This document shows, in pieces, positions 1 to 10,260 of a DNA stretch of 64,000 nt; the first letter of the stretch is position 1, and every line of letters starts with the position of its first letter. The stretch is taken from contig CM068373.1 of the NCBI GenBank assembly GCA_034769895.1, positions 436,399,080 to 436,463,079 on the forward strand, given 5' to 3'. Source of the stretch: Magicicada septendecula (lineage: Eukaryota; Arthropoda; Insecta; Hemiptera; Cicadidae). The notes under the pieces are model-generated. The model made no database searches and had not been told where the DNA came from. It saw only the letters and a program-made list of their open reading frames with translations. A program made the position numbers and the translations under genes.

Positions 1-1332
1 TCGTAAGGCCAGTCCGACCAAGTCATCGGTGTAGCGGATCATACGCTTTAGCCGTGGATTGGAAACCAGTTTCTGCAGCCGTCGTTCGTTAGAGACTAGT
101 TGGAAGTCTATTCGTTTCCTCACGTTCTCCAGCGATTTGCCATAGACGGCGTTGACCATCAGTTTGAAAAAATCCTTTTCAAAACTGTTTGTGGCTGCTG
201 CTCGCTTTTGGGTGTTGAAATCGATAAACGGTTTCAACCACGCTCTCTGTTTAAAACTCAGCACCCTATGGATCGCTTTCAATTCTAGGCCAAGACTTAG
301 ATACAACTTCAAATTTCGAAAATGGAGAACGTAATTTTGCTTGTCGTCCAAAGTTGTCAGCAACTTGGGAACGGACGACGAAGGCGTTTCCGATCCGCTA
401 TACCCTTTTGTATAGTGTAGTCGTGTGTGGAGTCGTCGAGTGTACGGAGAAAGTGTGTCGGGATTGACGCAGGAACGTACTGGGGCCAGCGGATAATCGG
501 AGTGCAGATCGTGAAGTTCAGATGGATAGTGTAGGTCGACCTCTAGTATGTAGCCCGTGTCACCGTCATCGCTCAGAGTACGCACGTCTAGTGAGTCGAT
601 CTCGTTACGATTGAGCCATCTGAAGTCGGCGTAAGGGAGCGGCTGTGACATGGCTGCACCGTAAAGGTTGTTGCAGTCGGTGTACAGTATGAAAGAGGTC
701 GGCTTTGAAGCATCGTACTGATCGACGATTAGCGGGTTGTTGGCCTTGGCATGGCGGTTGGGTACCATGCTAACGCCGCCGCGAATGGCCGATTCGATAA
801 AGAGATGCTGATCTATATCCGTCAACAGCTCCAATCGCACACCGGTCATCTTTAACATCGCGTGCCAAGCAACGCCTGGAAGCGAGTAAAGATGAGACGG
901 ATCGATCTGGTAGTACCGCATGGCCATCTCACGGAACGCCTCGAAGACGTCGGCCAGCAGCAGTACGTCTGTTTTAAGATACATATCGTGATATTCACCC
1001 AGCGTACGGATTCCGAAAGTCCGCCACACGTTCTGTGCGTGAGCGTAATCTTCGTCCGACACGGACGATTCACTCAACCTGTTGAAAAAGTGTTCGCGTG
1101 CGGGCAGACGTGTTTCGTCGAACTTCTCGCTACCCGTCATGTAATCGTAAGGGTACACGCCCTTACGTAAGAGTAGCTCGAAGTGTTCTTCGAAACATTG
1201 CTTCGTTAAAGCAAAATCCGCACCGCTCGCGCGCAAGTTTCCAACCAGTGTGTCCAAGGACGTGTTCAGAAATTGAAGCGTGTCTACGAAACGCAGGGCA
1301 CCCAACGAGAGCGATACGAAGCGTTCACTAGT
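1..1332 (-). pseudogene. type-B DNA polymerase (Polinton/adintovirus-like), palm region, runs off window
   Basis: This is the C-terminal continuation of the polymerase that starts at 2879. The minus-strand frame stays open from about 1330 to base 1, so the gene continues beyond the window edge. Reading 5' to 3' on the minus strand, I see a motif-A-like stretch (TDCNNLYG) near 690 and a motif-B-like stretch (KLMVNAVYGK) near 135-165. The catalytic YxDTDS motif C would lie outside the window. The frame differs from that of the upstream half, so a small indel at about 1320-1345 separates them. Protein-primed polB of this kind belongs to Polintons/Mavericks and adintoviruses and replicates linear double-stranded DNA elements. 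No integrase or capsid gene of such an element is visible here. The family call is firm; whether the break is a true frameshift, an intron or a sequence error is open. Confidence 0.8.
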
Positions 1333-2879
1333 AGTACGATACAAGCGAGATTGTCGTATTTACCCAACCCTTGTACCAAGTGATGTGCGTCGTAACCTCG
1401 TAAGTTATGGAAAAAGACGGGTATGTGTCGGGGAGTCTTGAAGTTGAGGTTACAGACTTTGTGAGCTGCACCCAGGTATCGTCCGGTCAGATGACAATGG
1501 TTGCGCACCTTGTCATCGTCAGTCAGTGGGTTTTCACAGAGATGGCATACGACGGCATTCGCGAAAGATAACACGTCATGGTCACTCATAGCCATGGGCA
1601 CGATGGAACGCATGATCCTGAACAGTTCACGCTCTTCGGCGACCAGTTTATCGAGAAAGGTCTCTACCACGTTATCACCGCGATAAACGACCTGGGGTTT
1701 GAAAATATTACGCTCGTGGTCGACTATGAGGTAGGAGAAACCTGAAGGAAGGTGTAACGACTCCGTTGTGGTGGACGATGTGTGCGGAGGAGCGTCGCTG
1801 CGATGGCAAGGGACGATGAACGATTCAAAGTCCGCGTATATCGCAAAAGGGACCTTATGACAGTAGGTGTAATTTCTGAAACACATCACCTTCTCCTCCT
1901 CCTTCGTGGGTAAACGAATTCTCTGTTCACCGTACAGTGAACAGTGGGGGACGTGTTCGGTAAGGAGTCGTTCTTCGCAGAACCTGTGCAGACAGTAATC
2001 GCAATAGAAAGAACGGGCTTTGTGTTTGGTTAGCGAAGACAGTAAGCGACTCATATTTTTTATAAAACAGTAATGTTTTCGGTCGTCGGTGGTAAGAAGT
2101 AATAGATTAACGTGATGTCTTCTGCCTCTGGAAGGTGTTATTCGTAACGGGTAAATTTCTTTTTCTTCGTATCCGAAAACATTTATGGAAACGTCAGTAT
2201 TGTCTCGTTCGAACTTCACAATGTCGCATAGTTGGGTTGGATAAGTTATACCGGAAGTGATGATACTGTGGAAATGTGATCTGTATTTGGATACACGGTC
2301 GCTGTCTCTGTGTTGAGGAAACAGTGCGGCCAACACTGACCATACGAAACACATTTGATCGCCTTTATTGTTCACGTTGATGATGGATTTAGTACGAGAC
2401 AATTCGAGGGGTGTACGGATGAAACTGGAGGCGGCCAGCGGTTGGTACCGTGAGAGAACGAGTTCCAAAAAGACGATGTGGTCCAACGCCCAACCGCTAC
2501 CCTCGCGTGTGAATTTATAAATTGACTCAATGATTTTTTCGTACGAAGCTTCTAAACGATCGGGCAATTCGTCTTGGTCACCAATCAGCGTCTTATGACA
2601 TCGTCCGTGAAAATAACCTTGGGTCGTCACTTCTTCGTCCTCGTCCGTGTCAGCGTTTATGATGTACTTGACAAATCTCGCTTTAACCGCTATATGCCAC
2701 TTTATAGTAAGCAATCGTGTCAGTTCGTTTACAATGTCCGTACGTAACGTATCGTGCATTTCATCGAAAAAGGTTATGACATCGTTGACACATCCTTCGT
2801 CCTCCGTAACAGGCGTGTAAATGTACGACGCCAACGCGCCACGCAACGAATGTTTACGATCAACATTAAACGACTGCAT
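1284..2879 (-). pseudogene. type-B DNA polymerase (Polinton/adintovirus-like), N-terminal and exonuclease half
   Basis: A 531-codon minus-strand ORF starts at the ATG ending at 2879. Its N-terminal half has a region typical of virus-like polB in insect genomes. A CxxC...H zinc-binding segment follows (YCDYCLHRFCEE, near 1985-2020), then exonuclease-like motif I with YADFESF near 1825-1845. A second Cys/His cluster (CHLC...NHCHLTGRYLGAAH near 1460-1550) and FFHNLRGYDAHHL near 1380-1420 follow. These are hallmark segments of the protein-primed polB family. The last ~20 codons after about 1340 are out-of-frame sequence, because the polymerase continues in another frame to the left. The start is supported by the sharp drop in coding character just upstream. 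The gene is close to intact, so this is a fairly young insertion or an element only recently inactivated. Confidence 0.85.
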
Positions 2880-3015
2880 TGTTTGAAGTAATAATCACAA
2901 CAACAACACAAAAAACTTTTATACTTTACGCACTATGTCAAAGTTAGTCTGCACGAGACCGACGTTAACTACGAAGTGAACACTGGCGACGATCACCTCT
3001 CCTCTTATACTACCT

Positions 3016-3160
3016 ATGCCGGCTGCGCGCGCAGCTATCCCCCCAATAACAACGATCTTCTCTCCCACTACCGGCTGCGCGCGCAACTATCCTCTCTCCG
3101 CTCCCATCGACAGTGATCCCCTCTCGCACTACCAATTACCGGCTGCGCGCGCAGCGATTC
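3016..3160. repeat. three GC-rich palindromic repeats upstream of polB
   Basis: The 14-base palindrome GCTGCGCGCGCAGC occurs at 3022-3035 and 3142-3155. A one-base variant lies at 3074-3087. Each copy sits in a similar CTACC-GG...TATCC context, giving degenerate units spaced 52 and 68 bp apart. The block begins about 140 bp upstream of the polB start codon and is far more GC-rich than its flanks. Such symmetric sites could bind a dimeric protein or belong to an element end, but no function can be read from sequence alone. Confidence 0.6.
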
Positions 3161-3199
3161 CTTCAACTCTCTCCAGCGATGCAGCGGAGGGGATGTACT

Positions 3200-3905
3200 A
3201 GGGCAAACGCGCATATTTTCTGCGGATGTATTTCACTGGTGGCAGAAGAAAAATAAAACATAACATCATGTATAGACGTGGAAATAAAATAAAATATGTA
3301 CGTATAAGATGATGAAGACTTACATATGTACATCGACAACAGGCAGCGATGATGACGATGTGGACGTTAGTTCGCCATCATCATCGGACTCCATAACCCA
3401 GGTGGATAGGTTGCTAAGCGTTCTGGATTCTGCTTCGTTGGTGTACAGGGCATTGGTGTACGTGGAAACATTAGCAGTACCGTTATCATCATTGAAAATA
3501 GGGTATAAGTTTAACACCTGTTGTAAACGGAATAGTACAAGAGATTGTTAATGAAAACGTACTTACCGATTTGTGCCTGCAGCAGCAGCAGCGGGTTGAG
3601 GAGATTAGCTAGCAGGAGTACCATTACCATCATTGAAAAAGTACAAGTTAAACACATGCTGTCCCCCACCTAGCCCTTCACAATGTGCATACGCTGCGAT
3701 AACATATGGCCAGTCAGCGTCTTGTAGCAAACGGTTAAAAATAACGGCATATTTCAACCACAAAGATCTTCATTGAGTTCATCTCATTGAAGTTAAGGCT
3801 ACATATAACACCCTTACGGTACTCATGCATATTGTCTTATTAGAAACATGTCACGCTTGTTGAATACTTTAACTAAAAGTAAGTCCCGTTCGTTCTGCTG
3901 CAACT
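3200..3905. other. non-coding spacer between two polB copies, with a duplicated 50-bp motif
   Basis: No convincing gene. Two diverged direct copies of a ~50-bp segment containing a TCATCATTGAAAA-type core occur at about 3473-3522 and 3619-3663, offset by ~145 bp. A CAG-rich run lies near 3578-3592. The short ORF at 3309-3551 has low-complexity composition and no recognisable domain. Confidence 0.4.
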
Positions 3906-4560
3906 ATTGCTAATATGTACTTTGGGGATTACATGAAGTGCTGCGGAGTACCTTACACGATGTACGCATATTTTGAATCGTTCCTTCTTCCTGTGTCTGG
4001 TTGTAAACACAAAAGCGATAGATCGCACTCGCACGACAACGTGCATCACGAGCCATGTAGTTATGTAATCGTTGATTGGACCGGAAAAGCTGTTAAAGAA
4101 TCGGTTTTCTATCGCAGTAAAGACCTTGGGAGACGTTAATTCGAACACTGTTGAAAGACATTAGTCGACTCGAACATGATTTTAACAAACCCATCCGCGT
4201 GACTGAAGAAAACGAGCGCGATTTTCAAAACGCTAGCATATGTCATCTAAGTAAGAAATGTCTCGAGCGCGAAGGGTATAAAGTGCGAAACCATGATCGT
4301 GTGACGTGTGAGTACTTGAGAGGCGCACATAACACTTGTAATTTGAACTACAACGTACCGCAACACGTTCAAGTGTTCTTTCACAACTTGTGAGGCTACG
4401 ATTGTCGCCATCTGATGCAGGCTTTCGGAAAATTCATGCGTGAAGACATTAAATGTATCGCCACAACCAGCGAGCGTTACGTGTGCGTGTCACTTGGGTC
4501 CCTCCGGTTTCTCGCTTTGTTGTACGATATACGGACTGATGTCGTGTAGACGTACATTAA
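3906..4560 (+). pseudogene. second, older polB relic (exonuclease region)
   Basis: On the plus strand, opposite to the neighbouring polymerase, are decayed pieces of the same region of a polB. They include a YTMYAYFESF segment at about 3956-3985 (counterpart of YADFESF). A Cys/His cluster with KVRNHDRVTCEYLRGAHN follows near 4280-4335, then an FFHNL segment at 4376 that runs directly into a stop, then SERYVCVSLGSLRF near 4468-4510. Reading frames change at about 4140 and stops follow. Residue differences from the copy at 1-2879 are numerous, so this is a separate, older lineage rather than a recent duplicate. Confidence 0.75.
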
Positions 4561-5414
4561 GGAAAACCACCATTTTTTTCGTACGTCAGAATATCCCGTG
4601 ACGCATCTATGTTATAGTACAGTAAATAAAAAAACTGTTAAATACTTTTAAGGACGAGACGCACGCAAAAAGTATTGTAGAATTCACCGGATTGCACGCA
4701 AAATCGTACTCACTGTTAGTGTTACAGAACGATGGAGATTAAAATGAGAACCGTGTAGCAAAAGGGGTACTGCGGGTGGCAATACAAAATCGTTTAACGC
4801 ACCCTGATTACAAACGGTGTTTGCTTTCATCATCGGAATCGAGTAACCGACAAACATATACGGCGACACAGATTACCCGCAGTGAAATGCGCATGCGCAG
4901 AGGAATGAAAGAAGAGATGATGTACATAGTAGGTGAACTGACAGTTCTACCCCGGACGTGACGTCATATGGCGGGAAATTCAAAAATAGTGGCGGTGGGG
5001 GTAAAAATCGGGTAGTCGGCTTTCGGCCAAGTTGTCGGCGGCTAGCGTAAAGTGGGGTTATGTGTGAGTTGATTGGTGTAGGTGTCGGCGACGTTGCCGA
5101 TTCGTGCATGTGTTATAGTGTATGGGTTTGTATATGTAAGGGGTTTTTCCGGTCGGTCATGTTGGAAAATCGTCGTGGTCGGCGTTGTCAACTTGTGCTG
5201 GTTAATCGACGTTGTTAACTCGTGCGTGTGTTATAGTGTACGGGTTTGTATATGAACGGCGCCGCGGCCGTCCGGATATCGTCGATGCGGTGTATTGCAT
5301 TGTTGGCAACGGCATGTATATGTGTTGTCCATGTTGATGACGTGTCGATCGTTGATTGGTCGTAATTTGAAACGACGTGGTTGGCGTCGAACTGTATCGT
5401 AAGTCCGTGTAGTG
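4561..5414. other. non-coding stretch with a ~118-bp-spaced direct repeat
   Basis: I see no gene here. Two similar segments (CGTGCATGTGTTATAGTGTA near 5102 and CGTGCGTGTGTTATAGTGTA near 5220), each followed by a GGGTTTGTATATG-type tail, lie about 118 bp apart. They suggest an old tandem duplication of a simple sequence that is G-rich on the plus strand. Confidence 0.4.
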
Positions 5415-5605
5415 ATCCGGTTCGCCGTTCACCGTTCGCCGGCCGCCGTTGGGTTGATCTGCTGTCGGACGCCGTCCGCCGCCGACGGCGAAGGGCGAAC
5501 GGCGAACGGCGAACGGGTTCGTGAGGCTGCGTTGTGATCCGGTTGGTGCCGTTCGCCGGCCGCCGTCGGCGGCCGGCGAGCGTCGAACCACCAACACACA
5601 CACCA
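5415..5605. repeat. GC-rich hairpin block
   Basis: Repeats of a CGCCGTTC/GAACGGCG motif occur in both orientations. The arm at about 5419-5455 pairs imperfectly with that at about 5478-5516. A separate 25-base near-perfect palindrome (CGCCGGCCGCCG, central T, then its complement) occupies 5554-5578. Composition is sharply GC-rich against AT-rich surroundings. ORFs here are by-products of the repeat. It could be an element terminus or a satellite fragment; nothing identifies which. Confidence 0.6.
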
Positions 5606-5697
5606 ATCCTCGTCGACGAATCGGATCACCGCGTAACCCGTTTAAAGCTCGCCGGCCGCCGACTTAACGCTTAAACAACGACGCATTAAATAGACAT

Positions 5698-7332
5698 GTG
5701 AACGTTGTAGCCATACCTTTGGTATCTAAATATGACGTACTTAAGGAACAACTGCATGACAAGTTTTGCCAGCAGCAAAAACAAAACCTTAATAATGCTT
5801 ATAAAGTGACTGAAGATGGATTACTTTATAATACTGAGTTTGAACAACCCCGCGTAGTTTTATACCCAGGGCATTGGTTACACAAGTCATATTACAACAT
5901 CATGATTCTATATTTTCTGGTCACCAAGGCATTAAAAAACCATAGGTATTATTAAAGAAAGATATTTCTGGCCCACTATAGTAAAAGATGTGACAGAATA
6001 CGTAGGAGCGTGTGTATCATGTAGTCAGAGAAAATCCGGAAAATGGGTAAGAGCAGCGTTAGCAAAATTCCCCGCAGCCACAGAACCCTTTGAATTTGTT
6101 TCAATGGACATTGTAGGTCCACTTCCCTTGAGTAACTGAGGGAATAAGTATTTGTTAACTTTTACTGATTATATGACTCGTTACTGTGAAGCAATCCCCA
6201 TTCCAAATCAAACAGCTGAGATTATTGCACAAGAATTTGTTCACAAAATAATAACGTGTTATGGAGTCCCAAAACGTTTATTAACTGACCAGGGACGTAA
6301 TTTTATTTTGTCATTATTCAAAGGAGTATGCACTTTGTTAGGAATTCTAAAACTTAGAACCACCCCTAATCACCCACAGTCCAACGGCCTAATTGAGAGA
6401 TTGCGTAAGACTTTAGCAGATGTGATTTCCCATTTGGTTCCGCCCGATGGTAAAAATTTGGATGAGATTGTCCCTTTTGCGTTAATGGCGTACAGGAGTG
6501 CACCTCATGTCGCCACTGGATTTAGTCCACATATGTTATTATTTGGGCAAGAAATGAAATTACCAGAAACTGATGATCTAGCCTTAGAACCTGAAGTTGA
6601 CGATGGTACACAATTTGAACTTGATCGTTTAGTAGAAAATTTAGACGAGTTAGAGAAATAGCAATACATAATTCTGAAAACAGCAAAGAGCAAAATAAGA
6701 AATATTATGATAAGAATTGTAAATTATAACCGTATAAAACAGATGGTTACGTCCATTTATATGATTCAACCGTAAAGAGAGGACCGCGAAAGAAATCTGG
6801 AAAAAGTTGGAAAGGACCTTATAAAGTAATAGAGGTGTTAAATGAATTAAATTATAAAATTCGCACAAATAAGGGAGAAAGCGTTGTACATTATAATTGA
6901 CTGAAGCCGAGCAAAGCCAGTGGCGGAAGTGCAAACCGCATTCGCCGACCCAGACATTCAACGCAGTTAGATAACAGCACTTCAAATATTGACCCTGAAT
7001 TCAACAGCACAGCTGATACTACCGCCTGTGTTAATGAAAGTAATCAATCGTCTGTACTTATGTTACCTCCTCCTCCGATAATAAACTTAGCGGATGACGT
7101 TGATAGCGATCTTACTGACAAAGAACAAGATGAGTTCGCAGAGAGAGAGGATGCTGAACTGAACGAACGAACGGATGCAGATGATACCATAATAGATGCA
7201 GAAGCTCAGGTAGACTTAAATGATAAAGACTGGAAACCACCTCAGACGGTTAGAGTAAGAGATGCCGCGCAGAGGCAATATAACCTAGGGCTGCGTGAAA
7301 ACCTAATACCACCTCGTAGGAATTTAGTGTAG
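5698..7332 (+). pseudogene. Ty3/gypsy (errantivirus-like) pol: integrase, 5'-truncated
   Basis: The region opens in the linker before integrase; gag, protease, RT and RNase H are missing. Next come the HHCC zinc-binding domain (broken near 5925, with GACVSCSQRK near 6010) and the DDE core: first Asp in SMDIVGPLP (~6103-6129), second in LTDQGRNF (~6284), Glu in NGLIERLRKTL (~6385). A GPY/F-like module follows (~6815-6910) and an acidic C-terminal tail ends at 7332. Lesions include an in-frame TGA at about 6138, stops near 6660 and 6729 and a frame change near 5925. Integrase would insert element cDNA into the host genome. The following env and LTR lie in the same orientation, as in insect errantiviruses. 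Confidence 0.85.
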
Positions 7333-7378
7333 AGAAGAAAAGAAATCGGTATATATCCTTAAAGGAAGTCTGACATAA

Positions 7379-9362
7379 TTGTGTAATTTAACAGATTTGC
7401 TGTTATATGGTGAAGCAACCAGCCTTACAGGCAGAGAACGATCTACCTCGCAGATAGCCAACAATTCACGCTTGGAATGCACAGATCCTTCCCGACCACA
7501 GGAATGTAATCTAGACAAAGGACTTGTGTTTATAAAAGAAAGAGATAGACTATCCTATTAACAACAGATACTTGGACTATCGTAATTTCTATAAGCATGG
7601 TATAACGTTAAGCACTTCTATAAAATTATGATAACGTTATAGCAAAGATAAACACCTTACTTGATTACCTAGAGACCCAACAAAACAATACCCAAGTGAA
7701 TTCCTTGATTCCATACTATGAAATATCCCAGTTAAAAACAAACTTGAAGAATATCCAGAAACAAGTATCTACTTCAAAGTTTGTTACCCACTAGTAGAGA
7801 GAAAAGAGGTTTAATTAATGGGTTGGGAACTGTTTTTAAATTTTTGTTTGGTAGACTAGACGATGATGATTATCAGACTTTAAACTCGAAATTAGATTCA
7901 TTAGAAAATGGAGATGATTCTGTAATTAATGTAGAGTCCAATCAACTCTCTTATATGAAAAAAGTAACCATGAAGTGGAAAGTCACTCAAAAGCTATACA
8001 ATTATTGGTAAAGACTTTGAAAACAACTGCTCAAGCGATAATTGCTATAAATTTTACTATATGGACTGAGATTGAACAAGTAAAAGGACGAATAGAGTAT
8101 CAGTCAAAGATTTCTTCTTTATTTAGAGAAATTGAAGTAACTTTAAATCTAGTAGATAGGTACACAATTAGTGCAGATGCAAGAGGCATTAGATGTAACT
8201 TCAACTGAATACTTAAGCTCTTTGTTAGTTACACCTGCTAAACTGAATGAAGTTTTGAAAGAAATAGTTAGTCAACTACCAGTTGGTCTATCATTAGTAA
8301 TAGACAAACTACCAGTTGGTCTATCATTAGTAATAGACACAGAAATTGATAAGATTTATAATTACTATAGAATATCTAAAGTTCACGCTATAGCTATTAA
8401 GAATGTAATTAGGTTAATAATAGAGATTCCTTTACCATCTGCTAGAAGCCAATTTGAACTATTTGTTGTAAAACCGCTACCATATTATGATAAGTCACTG
8501 GGTCAATTTGTAACAGTGCATAGTGATTCAGTGTATCTTGCTGTATCTAAAAGTAGATTGAACTATGTGATGTTAAGCTACGAACAAGTGTTTCAGTGTA
8601 TTAGATCACCGTATGGAATTTGTCCCCTCAGCGTACCACTTGTACCAGCATCCAAGAGCAATAGTTGTGCCTTCGCCATGTTTACTAGAGACGAAGCGCA
8701 GAGTCATTGATTGTGTAAAAGAGAAGCGGTGGCGAATTACAATAAACCTATAATGTATGCTGGAAGTAATGGCGATTTCTGGATCTATAGTATGACGAAG
8801 CCTACCCGAGTAATACTTCAATGTTATACTTGACGCAATAGTTTGAGAGAAATAAGTCGACAAACGCAATTACTAAGCGACACCGGAATTCTTCTGAATA
8901 CTCGAAACTGTTATGTATATTTCAAATACTTCATGTTACTCCCGCGATCAAAGGGAAAGACTTTCGGAAAAATTCAAACAAATCATGTGGTGATACCACC
9001 TATTCAAAATGTCTTAACGTTTTCTGAATTAAAAACATTCCAGCCAAGTAATGAAACATCAACTGACAATCTCACTGCAAATATACAAGAAATTTTGAAT
9101 AATGTATCTGACCCAGTTGATAATATCTCGATAACCAAGCTGCAAAGGAAGCTAGAGCTGATAAGAGCACAGCGTAAACAAAGCTTTACGTCACTCTCAT
9201 TCATAATAGTATTTCCACAAGTGTAGTAGCATTTGTTTGTGGCATACGTCACAACACAAAAATGCGGAAATTATGTACAGACACTCCAGCCACTTCTCGC
9301 CGACTTCTCACCCAGTGCAGCAGACGGAAGTCATCTATAAGGAACTCCAGGAGACTCCAAGA
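7379..9362 (+). pseudogene. errantivirus-type envelope (F-like) protein, broken
   Basis: A decayed env follows pol. At about 7786-7800 a furin-type basic site (REKR) is followed directly by a glycine-rich hydrophobic segment. This is the arrangement of gypsy-type Env proteins related to the baculovirus F protein (cleavage site plus fusion peptide). The ectodomain is spread over several frames (about 7781-8011, 7975-8208, 8171-8710, 8843-9226), with a short internal duplication at about 8276-8335. A hydrophobic segment near 9190-9245 fits the membrane anchor. The cytoplasmic tail is split at 9362 by hAT1; the reading frame resumes at 15263 and ends at a stop at 15308-15310. Multiple frameshifts and stops make it non-functional. 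Confidence 0.75.
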
Positions 9363-10260
9363 CAGGGCCGTAACAAGGTACTCCTACGCCCTTGGCAATT
9401 TTGACAAAGCTGCGCCCCCAATACCAATACTGGGGGTCTGGGGGGTCTGGAATACCCACCAGTGTAGCGGGGGGTCCGGGAAAATTTTTGAAATTAAAGT
9501 GCAAAAATGGTAGTTTTTAAGCTTTTTGAGCCAAGTTTTTGCCTCTTTTCAAGGTAACTTTTTGGTCGAATTTCTGTAAAATTCTATATTATCTGAATAT
9601 AAAAGCATTACTATTGTAAGAGGAAGACTGAACTTAAAACTATTTTTAAAAACTAACTGAAAGTGGTGGAATCTGTAGGAGGTATAAAACCTAATTTGCA
9701 GGTGATTGAACTATGTAAAAAGTAACTAAACATAAAAAAACGTAGTTACCAAAGTACAGTACATGGTAAGGCCTACTAAAACTTAATATTTACACTACAT
9801 TAAGATAGATAATATACAATTACAAACTTTTTTAGAATAAAAACTAAACTTCTAGTAACAGTATTTAAGTAAACTATAGCAGCTTCTGCAACCTGCAATA
9901 TGAGAAAATGAGAAAAAAAATGCGAAATATTTTTATTGATAGTTACATCAATTTACAGTAGGCCTTCTTTAGTTAACAGTTAGAGTATATCACACTACTG
10001 TAACTGATGAGGTATTGATTATAACAAAAACTACCAGAGAAATAATTCATAACTTTAGTCGGTGCTTTAGTTCTATAATTTATCTTGATTTTTTTTTACA
10101 CAGGACTTCAGGACTTGCACTTACAATATTCTGTTGTTGTAACTGCAGGTACCATTTTTTGGCTCTGGGGGCTGTAAATAACAAATTGAAACTCTTCAGT
10201 AAACAAGTATATTGCTTTTACAAATTGTTACATACAGTATACAGCAGAAAAGCCATGGAA

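Noticed and set aside
5202-5629. Arg/Pro-rich ORFs in three frames
   Set aside because: All arise from the GC-rich hairpin repeats; multi-frame openness without stops is expected there.
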